Source of the DNA: an uncultured Mucilaginibacter sp.
Lineage (GTDB): Bacteria > Bacteroidota > Bacteroidia > Sphingobacteriales > Sphingobacteriaceae
Assembly (NCBI RefSeq): GCF_946481715.1
Contig: NZ_CAMLOV010000051.1
Location: forward strand, 1 to 32,253
Direction of reading: 5' to 3'
Length of the DNA stretch: 32,253 bases
Shown: piece after piece, positions 1-7,932 of the stretch
How positions within the stretch are numbered: the stretch's first letter is position 1
Layout of the letters: each line of letters starts with the position of its first letter
Made by a program: the position numbers and the translations under genes
The notes under the pieces: model-generated
Seen by the model: the letters and a program-made list of their open reading frames with translations, nothing else
Databases searched by the model: none
What the model was told of the DNA's origin: nothing

Positions 1-586
1 TTGTGGCTACCTGCCCCTCAAGATTTAGTTGCTTGTACTTAATGGCGAAATCCGGTTTGCAGATAAACCTGTAAAAACTCTTTTCTATGGCCATGTTGGT
101 GGAGCCAATAGGCATCCAATCGCGTATGGTAAGCGAAAATTTGCAGCGCAATTCGTACTCATACTCCACGGTATATGGGTAGCCACCCGCCGCCGACCTG
201 AAATATTTAACCCGGTCATCGGCAAACAAGGTAGAATTATCTACAGCAGCGTGATCCGAACAGCTCTTCTCTGTAAATTTGCTTAGGGGTTTGCCAAATT
301 CATTGTATATCATCCCTTTAATATATTTTACCGAAGTGTTTTTATCATAATAAACTTCTATTGCGCCTTCGTCATCCCCATTCTTATTGAGTACCGTAAC
401 AACCCTTTTTAGATGGTAAATAACGTTATCCAGGTCTTTTACTTCGTAACTTACCTCCTCGTTCCTCACTACGGCGCTGGCGTACGGCAAAAGCTCTTTC
501 GGTATCAGGCTTACATCATAATTTTCTTGTGCATTGGCAAAGGTTGCCAGCATCAGCATAAACAGTACAGTGCAGGGTAGTTTCAT
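1..586 (-). CDS. DUF3857-domain secreted protein, 3' part missing (window edge)
   Basis: An open frame of 195 codons runs from an ATG at 586-584 to the left edge, so the C-terminal part lies outside the window. It begins with a signal peptide (MKLPCTVLFMLMLATFANAQ) and continues with the beta-rich pattern of a DUF3857 domain, which in Bacteroidota normally precedes a transglutaminase-like fold. Features seen include the region around YHLKRVVTVLNKNGDDEG, the YNEFGKPLSKF stretch and the VEYEYELRCKFS stretch. It is the downstream member of a two-gene unit: the upstream gene's TAA is followed directly by this ATG with no spacer, so translational coupling is likely. The protein should be exported to the periplasm or cell surface. 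The biochemical role of the family is not established. The frame is certain; the total length cannot be known. Confidence 0.8.
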   Translation of the reverse strand, partial: MKLPCTVLFMLMLATFANAQENYDVSLIPKELLPYASAVVRNEEVSYEVKDLDNVIYHLKRVVTVLNKNGDDEGAIEVYYDKNTSVKYIKGMIYNEFGKPLSKFTEKSCSDHAAVDNSTLFADDRVKYFRSAAGGYPYTVEYEYELRCKFSLTIRDWMPIGSTNMAIEKSFYRFICKPDFAIKYKQLNLEGQVAT

Positions 587-2560
587 TTACTTCTTTTTAA
601 ACACAATTTCGGCTTTCTCGGTAGATACTATTTTGTTGTATAATTCTTTAAGATAAGGGTATTCCTCCGGTGCGTAAACCGATTTATTAAATTGTATTAC
701 ATTAGAGAACGTAAAGTAATTTCCTTCGCCTGCAAAATTGGTAATAAACTTGCCGCCTTGATTGGGCAGGCTAATGGCAATACCCTGCGGAGCGCTTTCT
801 ACCACATAATCTGCCGGTAAATGCATATTTAACATAAAGCGGTCGTCTGATGGCATGCCCCAGTCTACAGGGTAATTCCTGTCTTCCAGCTTAAAGGGGT
901 TTGTAGTTATCCTATCAAAAAAGAAAGGATTAAAAGACAGCTTGTTATGATTCAGGTTATCGTAGGCATCAACTTCCACCTCGTATTTTTCAACGAGCGG
1001 CAAATCCAGGCTATCCAGGTTCGTAATATCAGAAGTAAGTAGCTTCGTTTTAATCAGCCTTTCGTCCAAATTCTCTACATACTCATCGGTGCTGTTAAAT
1101 TTTTTGATGGCCTTGCGTTGCAGGTAACCGTCATAACCGTAATAGTAGCTGTTAATAACGCCTTTTAATTTGCCATTGGCTTGTAAGGTAAGTTCGTATG
1201 TGCTGGTTTGCGCCTTGCGTTGGTTTACAGGCATATCCAGCCAGTAACTGGGTTTATCCAGGCTCATTACCCGGCCCTGATCGTTAAGGCAGCGTAGCGG
1301 CAACATATCAAACGGCAACAGGGGGTCGGTAGCATCCAGCAAATAGCTTTTATCGCCTATGTTTACTTTGGCTATTACATAGTCAAAATCATCTTCTACA
1401 GGGTATAGCTTATTTATCGAGCCGTTATCGCGGGTGCTTAAAAGCACGGCTTCGGCGTTTAGGCCTGCCGAGCCGAGTGCGGTAACCAGAATAAGGTTAA
1501 TGTCGGCCACCGTGCCAAGGTGGGCATCAAGTGCTTTACGTATATTATCGCTGCCGGTAGCACGGATATTATTCCACTTCATGTTTTTTTGCACATAGGC
1601 AAATATGGCTTTGGCTTTCGCCAGCTCGTCGGTTTTTCCAACAATCACCGGAGCTATGTAGGGCTTCAGTTGGTCTTTCTTTTTTATTTGGGAACCGAAA
1701 TAATCCGAACGCTTTTTGTTGCGGTCGATATCTGCCCATTCCTTGGCCACTTTTATTTTTTGGCCGGTGCTGGGGTTGGTATAATCGGACAGTTCGAAAT
1801 AGATGGCCGACATGAAATTCTTTGGCGAAGTCATGTAATCTTCCTCAACAAAAGCCGGTACATCTGCCATCTGGAAAACCATATAGGAGCAATCGGCCTT
1901 AGCGCCATACCATGTAAAGCACTCCCTTTCTATATCAGCAGTGTTTTTGGTGAGCTTATATGGGCCACGCAGAGAAATATTAAAATTCCAGAAACCAGGG
2001 ATATGCACATCGTACCGGGTGTTTACTTTGGGGATATCGTCCTGTAGGTGCCAGGAAGGGAAATACCACCAGGCAGGCGAGTTTAGGGTATACTTATACT
2101 CGATGATACAACCCGGCTTGAGGTTGGGCAAGGTGAATTTTACGTTTTTATTGTACTTGTTTTGATTTGTGGTGAATGCCGATTTAGGATTGAGGTCGGT
2201 ACGCTGGGCGTTACCGTTATCATCAATATAAGTGGTGTAGCCTACAATATCAGCAACATCATCCTCGCTCGATTCGAAGATATGCATCGGTACCTCTACA
2301 GTTGCCTTATTAAAGCCCTTGGTATTAAATATTTTAATTTTTACGTGGTATTCCAGCATTACCTTAATACCACCTTCGGAGCGGTCGGTGATGCGGGCGT
2401 TGCCATATTCGTTTAATACAAGGGCACTGGCAGAGGTGTCCTTACTGTATTTTTTCATAGCCAAATCTTCAGCTGTGTTATCGCCGTAGGTGAAATCCTG
2501 GCTATGGGCAAGGGTGCTTAAAAAGAACAAAAAAAGCAGTACGGGTAAAAATTTGACCAT
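587..2560 (-). CDS. Secreted DUF3857 / transglutaminase-like protein
   Basis: A secreted protein of about 657 aa. The frame also opens at 2605, but I choose the internal ATG at 2560 because it starts a clean signal peptide (MVKFLPVLLFLFFLSTLAHSQ); the 15 extra residues would be polar and precede it. The N-terminal half is a DUF3857 domain (EYHVKIKIFNTKG, CIIEYKYTLNSPAWWYFP). The middle is a transglutaminase-like fold (AKAIFAYVQKNMKWNNI, then LNAEAVLLSTRDNG, FDYVIAKV, YLLDATDPLLPF). The usual Cys position of GxCxD reads GTVAD and the usual His reads Tyr in FDYV, while the Asp in LLDATD is kept, so the triad looks incomplete and the fold may bind rather than catalyse. The gene is coupled to the DUF3857 gene downstream and diverges from the exonuclease gene at 2680. 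Confidence 0.85.
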   Translation of the reverse strand: MVKFLPVLLFLFFLSTLAHSQDFTYGDNTAEDLAMKKYSKDTSASALVLNEYGNARITDRSEGGIKVMLEYHVKIKIFNTKGFNKATVEVPMHIFESSEDDVADIVGYTTYIDDNGNAQRTDLNPKSAFTTNQNKYNKNVKFTLPNLKPGCIIEYKYTLNSPAWWYFPSWHLQDDIPKVNTRYDVHIPGFWNFNISLRGPYKLTKNTADIERECFTWYGAKADCSYMVFQMADVPAFVEEDYMTSPKNFMSAIYFELSDYTNPSTGQKIKVAKEWADIDRNKKRSDYFGSQIKKKDQLKPYIAPVIVGKTDELAKAKAIFAYVQKNMKWNNIRATGSDNIRKALDAHLGTVADINLILVTALGSAGLNAEAVLLSTRDNGSINKLYPVEDDFDYVIAKVNIGDKSYLLDATDPLLPFDMLPLRCLNDQGRVMSLDKPSYWLDMPVNQRKAQTSTYELTLQANGKLKGVINSYYYGYDGYLQRKAIKKFNSTDEYVENLDERLIKTKLLTSDITNLDSLDLPLVEKYEVEVDAYDNLNHNKLSFNPFFFDRITTNPFKLEDRNYPVDWGMPSDDRFMLNMHLPADYVVESAPQGIAISLPNQGGKFITNFAGEGNYFTFSNVIQFNKSVYAPEEYPYLKELYNKIVSTEKAEIVFKKK

Positions 2561-2679
2561 ATGGTTTAAGTTAATTTTGGTGGCTTGAAAATAATAAAAT
2601 ACCATGATACTTTAGCGAAAAAATAAAAGCTAAAAATTTTAAGGTTTTTGCCACCTTTGCAATCCGACCCTGAATAACC

Positions 2680-3702
2680 ATGAAACTAAATTTAAAGCGG
2701 CCTCTTGCCTTTTTCGACCTTGAAACTACCGGTGTTAATATTGGTGCCGACCGTATTGTTGAAATATCAGTTATCAAACTAAACCCCGATGGTACAGAGA
2801 ATGTGCAAACCTGGCGTATACATCCGGGCATACCAATCCCGCTGGAATCATCTATAGTACATGGAATTTATGATGAACATGTAAAAGATGAAAAGCGCTT
2901 TCATGAGTTGGGGGAGGAGATAGCTGCATTTATTGGTGATAGCGACCTTGCCGGGTATAACAGCAATAAGTTTGATATACCGATGCTGATGGAAGAATTT
3001 TTACGCGCCGGCGTATTGTTCGATCTGGAGAACCGCTACTTTGTAGATGTGCAGAACATTTTTCACCAGATGGAGCAGCGTACCCTTAAAGCGGCCTATA
3101 AGTTTTATTGCGATAAAGACATTATTAACGCCCACAGTGCTGAGGCCGACACCCGTGCAACTATGGAGGTATTGCTGGCACAGGTAGAACGCTACGTGGA
3201 TACCGAGTACGAAGATAAAAAAGGCAACCGGAGCAAGCCGGTAGTAGGTGATGTGGAAGCATTGCACAAATTTACCAACTTAAGCCGCCCGGTAGATTTT
3301 GCCGGCCGGATGGTTTATAATGAGGAAGGTGAGGAGCTGATAAACTTTGGCAAGCATAAGGGCAAAAGGGTAGAAGACGTGCTGAATGTGGAGCCAAGCT
3401 ATTACTCATGGATGATGCAGGGCGATTTCCCCCTGTACACTAAGCGCAAACTGGAAGAGATATACAAGCGCTGGAATGCAAAAAAATCTGCCGAAAGGAA
3501 TGCCGCCAAACCTCCGCAGCAAACCGCTGCTCATAAACACGAAGCCCCCCGGCCCGCATTTACCAACAACGCCCCAAAAGCAAGCCCGCAGCTAAACAAG
3601 CCTTACAATAACCAGCCTTTTAAAAAGAAAGACGAGCCGGCCAAACCAATTGATGATGATATGCTAAAACAACTGGCGAGTAAGTTTGGGAAGGGGTTGT
3701 AG
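2680..3702 (+). CDS. 3'-5' exonuclease (DnaQ/epsilon-type DEDDh) with C-terminal DUF3820
   Basis: A 340-aa cytosolic protein. The N-terminal 170 residues form a DEDDh exonuclease: Exo I is FFDLETTG with D13 and E15, Exo II ends in NSNKFD with D99, and Exo III is AHSAEADTRA with H152 and D157. All five metal/catalytic positions are present, so the domain should be active on DNA or RNA 3' ends. Residues about 218-266 (INFGKHKGKR, PSYYSWMMQGDFP, KRKLEEIYKRW) match the DUF3820 module often fused to such exonucleases. The last 70 residues are low-complexity (Pro, Asn, Lys, Gln) and probably disordered. It is a stand-alone exonuclease, not a polymerase III subunit with a known partner nearby. A terminator follows at 3706. 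A role in repair or proofreading is inferred from the family. Confidence 0.88.
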   Translation: MKLNLKRPLAFFDLETTGVNIGADRIVEISVIKLNPDGTENVQTWRIHPGIPIPLESSIVHGIYDEHVKDEKRFHELGEEIAAFIGDSDLAGYNSNKFDIPMLMEEFLRAGVLFDLENRYFVDVQNIFHQMEQRTLKAAYKFYCDKDIINAHSAEADTRATMEVLLAQVERYVDTEYEDKKGNRSKPVVGDVEALHKFTNLSRPVDFAGRMVYNEEGEELINFGKHKGKRVEDVLNVEPSYYSWMMQGDFPLYTKRKLEEIYKRWNAKKSAERNAAKPPQQTAAHKHEAPRPAFTNNAPKASPQLNKPYNNQPFKKKDEPAKPIDDDMLKQLASKFGKGL

Positions 3703-3705
3703 GTG

Positions 3706-3737
3706 AACCCCTCGGGGCCATTAAAGAGGGTTTTTTT
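3706..3737 (+). terminator. Rho-independent terminator of the exonuclease gene
   Basis: The stem AACCC(C)TC at 3706-3713 pairs with GAGGGTT at 3726-3732, with one bulged C and a 12-nt loop, and the right arm runs into seven Ts (3731-3737). It begins 3 bp after the exonuclease stop codon and lies just before the convergent queG end. Confidence 0.6.
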
Positions 3738-3762
3738 GAAGCGCATAAAACCCAGTATATAT

Positions 3763-4725
3763 TTAGGCGGGATTATTTTGCTCCTCTTTTGTGGGGTCGG
3801 GCGCTAAAAAAGAAATATTTCGCCTCAAACCCTCAAATTTGGTGCGCTTTACAGCTGAATTTTTAAATACTTTTTGAAAAACATCCCGGGTTATGTCTTC
3901 CCAATCCTGCTTTTTAAGGCCGTATAGATCCGGGTGTGGAGTAAAAGATGGTTCGTTGTGTATAACAGAGAAGCGGTTCCAGGGGCAAACGTCCTGGCAA
4001 ATATCGCAGCCAAACATCCAGTTATCCATTTTGCCTTTAAACTCGGCAGGTATCTCGTTCTTTAGTTCGATGGTGAGGTAAGAGATACAACGGCTGCCAT
4101 CCACCACGTAGGGGCCAACAATGGCATCAGTAGGGCAGGCATCTATACATTTGGTGCATGTGCCGCAATGGTCGGCAGTGGGCTCTATGTCGTATTCCAG
4201 TTCGATATCTACTATCAGTTCTGCCAAAAAGAAGAAGGAACCAACCTGTTTGCTAAGCAGGTTGGAATTTTTGCCTATCCAGCCAAGCCCGGCTTTTTTT
4301 GCCCATGCCTTATCCAGCACTGGGGCCGAATCTACAAAGGCGCGGCCGCCAACCTCGCCAATTTTTTCGTTGATGATTAGTAATAATTGCTTTAGCTTAT
4401 CTTTAATAACCGAATGGTAATCAGCGCCGTAAGCATATTTAGATATTTTTGGGGCTGTTGGGTCAAGTTGCACCTCATCATTATAATAATTAAGCCCGAG
4501 TGATATTACCGATTTGGCGCCATCTACCAGTAGGCGCGGATCCAGCCGTTTATCAAAGTGGTTTTCCATGTACCGCATTTCGCCATGCATGCCTTTGTTT
4601 AGCCATGCTTCCAGGCGGGGTGCTTCCTCTTCCAGGAATTCCGCTTTGGCTATACCGCAAAACAAAAAGCCCAGGTTTTTGGCCTCGGTTTTGATGAGTT
4701 GCGAATATGCTGCGCGATTTTGCAT
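3763..4725 (-). CDS. queG: Epoxyqueuosine reductase QueG
   Basis: A 320-aa cytosolic iron-sulfur/cobalamin enzyme that reduces epoxyqueuosine to queuosine in tRNA, the last step of Q synthesis at the wobble base of GUN anticodons. Two [4Fe-4S] clusters are visible: [12 protein letters not shown] (C187, C190, C193, C197) and [11 protein letters not shown] (C240, C243, C247), with an extra Cys at 213. The DSAP motif holds the conserved Asp (D132) expected as proton donor, and [17 protein letters not shown] is a family signature. Length is shorter than enterobacterial QueG, which carries a HEAT-like tail; the short form is common in Bacteroidota. It is monocistronic, convergent with the exonuclease gene, and has no other queuosine gene nearby. 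I saw no preQ1 riboswitch-like structure upstream. Confidence 0.95.
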   Translation of the reverse strand: MQNRAAYSQLIKTEAKNLGFLFCGIAKAEFLEEEAPRLEAWLNKGMHGEMRYMENHFDKRLDPRLLVDGAKSVISLGLNYYNDEVQLDPTAPKISKYAYGADYHSVIKDKLKQLLLIINEKIGEVGGRAFVDSAPVLDKAWAKKAGLGWIGKNSNLLSKQVGSFFFLAELIVDIELEYDIEPTADHCGTCTKCIDACPTDAIVGPYVVDGSRCISYLTIELKNEIPAEFKGKMDNWMFGCDICQDVCPWNRFSVIHNEPSFTPHPDLYGLKKQDWEDITRDVFQKVFKNSAVKRTKFEGLRRNISFLAPDPTKEEQNNPA

Positions 4726-4743
4726 TGGCGCAAAGATAGGGAG

Positions 4744-4841
4744 AAAGTCGGAAGTCCGAAGTTAGTGAAGTCCAGAAGTAATCATTGACATTTAGTTATC
4801 CTAACTCGTATTTTTCAATCCCTTCTGATCTTTCCGACTTT
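4744..4841. repeat. Intergenic degenerate inverted repeat (AGTCGGAAGTC type)
   Basis: The left copy at 4744-4779 contains iterated units (AAAGTCGGAAGTCCGAAGT, then GAAGTCCAGAAGT). The right copy, around 4821-4846, is inverted. AAAGTCGGA at 4744-4752 pairs perfectly with TCCGACTTT at 4833-4841, and a weaker match continues outside. It fills the gap between the queG start and the small gene at 4936. It could be a fold-back transcript element or a decayed dispersed repeat. Confidence 0.5.
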
Positions 4842-4935
4842 GCGACCTTCAAATCTTGGTACGGTTTTTTCTATCAAAACAATAGGCAGGCTTTATCTGC
4901 CAAATAAACTAACATCAACCTTAAATTATACAGAT

Positions 4936-5169
4936 ATGGAAGCTACAATTGATAAATTCGACCGCGCTAATAACCAGGGTAAGAACCATGACATAAAAGG
5001 CAACGTAGCCAATGTAAACAATGATACGCTAAAGCAGAACGTGAACGATAAAGATAAAGCGAAAGAAATACCAACCGTTACACCAGACAATGATAACGAG
5101 GAACTTGAAAACCCGCAACCGCAAAATGCCTCCAATAAAGGGCAGGGCCCGGCGGGCGAGAACCTTTAA
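4936..5169 (+). CDS. Small Asn-rich, probably disordered protein
   Basis: A 77-aa hydrophilic protein. The frame stays open further upstream to 4840, but that part runs through the repeat-rich intergenic DNA and is unlike the rest, so I take the ATG at 4936 (MEATIDKFDRANNQ). About one residue in five is Asn (15 of 77). There is no Cys or Trp, only one aromatic residue, many Asp/Glu/Lys, and a Pro/Gly-rich end (NKGQGPAGENL). No signal peptide or membrane segment is visible, so it should be cytosolic and largely disordered. I recognise no family. A strong terminator follows immediately, which supports a real transcript. Coding status is likely but unproven. Confidence 0.6.
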   Translation: MEATIDKFDRANNQGKNHDIKGNVANVNNDTLKQNVNDKDKAKEIPTVTPDNDNEELENPQPQNASNKGQGPAGENL

Positions 5170-5175
5170 AACAAC

Positions 5176-5203
5176 AAAGCCTCTTTGTGCGCAAAGAGGC
5201 TTT
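5176..5203. terminator. Strong bidirectional hairpin terminator
   Basis: A perfect 12-bp stem (AAAGCCTCTTTG with CAAAGAGGCTTT) has a TGCG tetraloop at 5188-5191. It lies 6 bp after the small plus-strand gene and 5 bp before the end of the convergent lipoprotein gene, so it can serve both. Confidence 0.75.
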
Positions 5204-5208
5204 AGTGT

Positions 5209-5688
5209 TTAATTGCCGTTATGGTAGGCCATTGTATTGGCGTAAGTGGCCTCGCTGCTTATTTCATTTTTGTCGTTTATCCGAAAGATACTGCATTTGC
5301 GCAGGTCGTACCTAACACCGCCATTGGCTTTATCTCTAAGCCCTATCACATCGTATTCCACAACCACTGTCGAATCGGTATTAATTACCTTGTCGACTAA
5401 ATATTTCGCATCCGGTGATACAAAAAACTCGAGATGGAAGATCTGGTCGGCACCTGTAGGGCCGGTTGCCATGCCTTTCCAATCGCTGCTGGTGATATTT
5501 GCTTTTGGCGCATACTGGCCCACAATGGCTTTCAGGTCATGGTCATTAAGGTATCTGAAGTGTTCCTGTATCAAAGTTTCGGATTGTGCTTTTTTGTCGA
5601 CCACAGGTTTATCCGGCTGTTGGTTGCAGGCAGCGAAAGTAAATGCCGAAAGCACGAAAAATAATACGGAACGGTAAGGGATATGCAT
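5209..5688 (-). CDS. NTF2-like (SnoaL/DUF4440-type) lipoprotein
   Basis: A 159-aa predicted lipoprotein. The signal peptide MHIPYRSVLFFVLSAFTFAAC ends in a lipobox with C21. Residues about 36-155 show the NTF2-like cone-fold pattern: an early helix (ETLIQEHFRYLNDHDLKAIVGQY), then strands including TVVVEYDVIGL and a final strand region near the C-terminus (KCSIFRINDKNEISSEATY). Such domains often bind small ligands, and no catalytic residue can be assigned here. It should be anchored to a membrane facing the periplasm or the surface. It lies upstream of the convergent terminator and downstream of the deacetylase gene, from which another terminator separates it, so it is probably transcribed alone. 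Function is unknown. Confidence 0.75.
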   Translation of the reverse strand: MHIPYRSVLFFVLSAFTFAACNQQPDKPVVDKKAQSETLIQEHFRYLNDHDLKAIVGQYAPKANITSSDWKGMATGPTGADQIFHLEFFVSPDAKYLVDKVINTDSTVVVEYDVIGLRDKANGGVRYDLRKCSIFRINDKNEISSEATYANTMAYHNGN

Positions 5689-5718
5689 GGCTAAAGATAA
5701 GATTATTATACAAAAACA

Positions 5719-5748
5719 AAACCCTCCCTTGTTGCCAAAAGAGGGTTT
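5719..5748 (-). terminator. Rho-independent terminator after the deacetylase gene
   Basis: On the minus strand AAACCCTC (5748-5741) pairs with GAGGGTTT (5726-5719) across a 14-nt loop, and the transcript continues into a U-rich stretch. It lies 21 bp after the stop of the polysaccharide deacetylase gene. Confidence 0.65.
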
Positions 5749-5769
5749 GTTTATAATGTTGAGGTGGGC

Positions 5770-6681
5770 TTAAAAACTATTCCTCACGCTATTGCTAAAA
5801 GTTTTTGTACTCCAGTAACCGCTATCCAATATACGGCGCACGGTAAGCAGTGGATAATCCGGGTCGCGTTTATCAGCCAGTTGAAAAGCCATTTTAAATC
5901 CGCGTTGCTGTATCTCTGGCAACACCGGTTTTTTCCAGATACCGAAGGGGTAAGCAAAGTAAATTATCTTTTTACCGGTAATTTCTTCCAGTTTTTTGGT
6001 TGGTTTATCTATCTGCGTAACCCAGTCATCAACCGGGCGGTTGGTTATTTTGCCGTTTTTGCCTTTTATAACTAAAACACCATTGTGGGTGTATTTATCT
6101 ACACGGTGGTGGTCCCAGGTGTGGCTGGCAATTTGGTTGCCATCGTCTGACAGTTTTTTTACCATATCGGCCGTCATATAATTCGGGCGACCTATGGATA
6201 CTGTCATCACAAAATAAACGGCTTTAAAACCGTATTTCTTCAATTCGGGAGCGGCTATTGTAAATTGATCCAAATCGGTATCATCAAACGTAAGCATGAT
6301 GGGCTTCTTTGGCAGCGTTGCACCGGTTGTGAGGTAGTTATACAACTGATCGGGCAGGATGGTGTGGTAACCGCTATCAGCCAGCATTTTAATGTGTTCT
6401 TTAAATGCGGCAATTTGTACAATGTAATCTTTAGCGTTTTTGCTGTCGGTGGCTTTCCAGTTGCGTATTTGGTGGTAGCAAACAATGGGCACTTGTTTAC
6501 GCGCCATAACCGCAGCATTATCTACAGGGCCTGTTGCCAGTTTGGCCACCGCATCCGGTGCGCTGGTTTGTTGCGTGGCAATAGTGTCCGCTGCATTTTT
6601 ATCAGTTGTTGCGGGTTTAGATTGGCAGGATATCATGCCTAAAACGAATAATGGTAACAGGGCAGAAAATTGCTTTAACAT
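5770..6681 (-). CDS. Polysaccharide deacetylase (NodB/CE4-like) lipoprotein
   Basis: A 303-aa predicted lipoprotein with lipobox cysteine C19 (LGMISCQS). It has a NodB homology domain from about residue 65: VPIVCYHQIRNW opens the domain, MLTFDDTDLDQ is the metal-binding Asp motif, and SHTWDHH supplies the metal-binding histidines. KKIIYFAYPFGIWKK is the later arginine/proline-type motif. The family removes N- or O-acetyl groups from polysaccharides such as peptidoglycan, chitin oligomers or exopolysaccharide. In the TFDD motif the second Asp is kept, so a metal site is plausible. The enzyme should act on the outer side of a membrane. A Thr/Ala-rich linker (residues 20-60) joins the lipid anchor to the domain. 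The exact substrate cannot be told from sequence. Confidence 0.88.
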   Translation of the reverse strand: MLKQFSALLPLFVLGMISCQSKPATTDKNAADTIATQQTSAPDAVAKLATGPVDNAAVMARKQVPIVCYHQIRNWKATDSKNAKDYIVQIAAFKEHIKMLADSGYHTILPDQLYNYLTTGATLPKKPIMLTFDDTDLDQFTIAAPELKKYGFKAVYFVMTVSIGRPNYMTADMVKKLSDDGNQIASHTWDHHRVDKYTHNGVLVIKGKNGKITNRPVDDWVTQIDKPTKKLEEITGKKIIYFAYPFGIWKKPVLPEIQQRGFKMAFQLADKRDPDYPLLTVRRILDSGYWSTKTFSNSVRNSF

Positions 6682-6769
6682 AGAGATGGATGGTTGTTAA
6701 TAATATCGTGCGCTAAAATAATACAATTCTCAAGGATATATTATTAACTGTTAATAAATAAAACACCGA

Positions 6770-7918
6770 TTAAAGTACTATCCGTTTTCCCTCGGCAATG
6801 GAGCGCTTGGCGGCATCTAATATCTGCATTACTATCATATTATATTTTAATGATGAACGGTCATTGATGCCCAAGAGCCTATTTTTCAGTACCAGCTGTA
6901 GGTAAGTAACGGGGTTATCAAGGGGCGGCTCAAGCGTATTGGTAATGTTGGCATTGCTTTGGATATCGTTTATGCGGGTTAGTGTGTTGCTCCTGTCTAA
7001 GGCGTGCATATAACCCTTATCCCCAAAAACTTCCAGGTCTTTAATAGAGAACGGCCAATTCCAGGATGCTTCGATGAGGCCGGTAGCAGTTGGGTACTCT
7101 ATCAGGATGTTTACGTCATCTTCTACCTTGGGGTAAATAGCTGGTTTAAAGTGCCGCGCTACTGCGGTTACCGCAACGGGTTTTTGGCCCTCCATTAACC
7201 AGGTCATCAAATCGGCACCGTAGCAGCCAAAGTCAATAAGCGCACCACCTCCGTTTAGTTCCGGGTCGGTAAGCCAGCTCAGGAATTCTTTACTACAGCC
7301 AATTTCTTTTGGCCCCTGGTGCCCATCGTGTACTACCATTTTGCGGATTCGGCCGATGCTGTCCTTAGATGCCATATTATACACATGCTGGTAGGACGGA
7401 TACCAGGTAGTTTCGTAGTTAGTGAGCAGCTTGATGTAGTATTTTAAAGCCAAAAACTCCATCCGCTTCGCTTGCGCAAGGGTTGCCGCCAATGGTTTCT
7501 CTACCATTACACTGATGCCCAACGGTGCGCATATTTCTACTACATCAATGTGTTTGGCAACAGGGTTGTAACCCAATACCGCATCTGGCTTGGTGGTTAC
7601 CGCCATTTTTTTAAGGTCGTCGAAAAAGATAGAATCGGGCAGGTGGTATTTTTCCTGGTATTTGGCGCGGAGTTGTTTATCCGCCTCAGCAATACCTACA
7701 ATAATGACTTTACCATTCTGATAATCGCTTAGGATACCATTAACATGATCGTGCGACATGCCCGCGATGCCCAGCTTTAAGGTACTTAACAACACAGGCA
7801 CCTGTGTAAGTGCGGGTAATGGAACAGGTTTTACTTTTAGCGTATCCTGGGCAAACGCAACTGAATTAATAGCGCCCAACAGGGCCAGGCAGAAAAAAAA
7901 TCTTGTTAATTTCGTCAT
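6770..7918 (-). CDS. Secreted Gfo/Idh/MocA family oxidoreductase
   Basis: A 382-aa NAD(P)-type oxidoreductase with a signal peptide (MTKLTRFFFCLALLGAINSVAFAQ). The Rossmann segment starts near residue 47 (LKLGIAGMSHDHVNG), VVEICAPLGISVMVEKPLA carries the conserved EKP at 140-142, and GGGALIDFGCYGADLMTWL is the typical C-terminal domain motif. The usual GxGxxG is altered to GIAGMSHDH, as in several sugar-dehydrogenase-like members. It follows the GH92 gene by 14 bp and is the last gene of the polysaccharide locus, so it probably modifies or cleaves a released sugar. Export of a nucleotide-dependent enzyme suggests a tightly held cofactor, as in GH109-type or periplasmic glucose-fructose oxidoreductases. 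The substrate is unknown. Confidence 0.85.
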   Translation of the reverse strand: MTKLTRFFFCLALLGAINSVAFAQDTLKVKPVPLPALTQVPVLLSTLKLGIAGMSHDHVNGILSDYQNGKVIIVGIAEADKQLRAKYQEKYHLPDSIFFDDLKKMAVTTKPDAVLGYNPVAKHIDVVEICAPLGISVMVEKPLAATLAQAKRMEFLALKYYIKLLTNYETTWYPSYQHVYNMASKDSIGRIRKMVVHDGHQGPKEIGCSKEFLSWLTDPELNGGGALIDFGCYGADLMTWLMEGQKPVAVTAVARHFKPAIYPKVEDDVNILIEYPTATGLIEASWNWPFSIKDLEVFGDKGYMHALDRSNTLTRINDIQSNANITNTLEPPLDNPVTYLQLVLKNRLLGINDRSSLKYNMIVMQILDAAKRSIAEGKRIVL

Positions 7919-7932
7919 AATATGTAGCAGTA

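Noticed and set aside
1520..2047. A 175-codon plus-strand open frame inside the first DUF3857 gene
   Set aside because: It is antisense to the transglutaminase-like region and resembles no known protein.
4726..4935. A preQ1-type riboswitch upstream of queG
   Set aside because: The gap holds only the low-complexity inverted repeat; no short pseudoknot-forming aptamer is visible, and queG encodes a late step not usually under this control.
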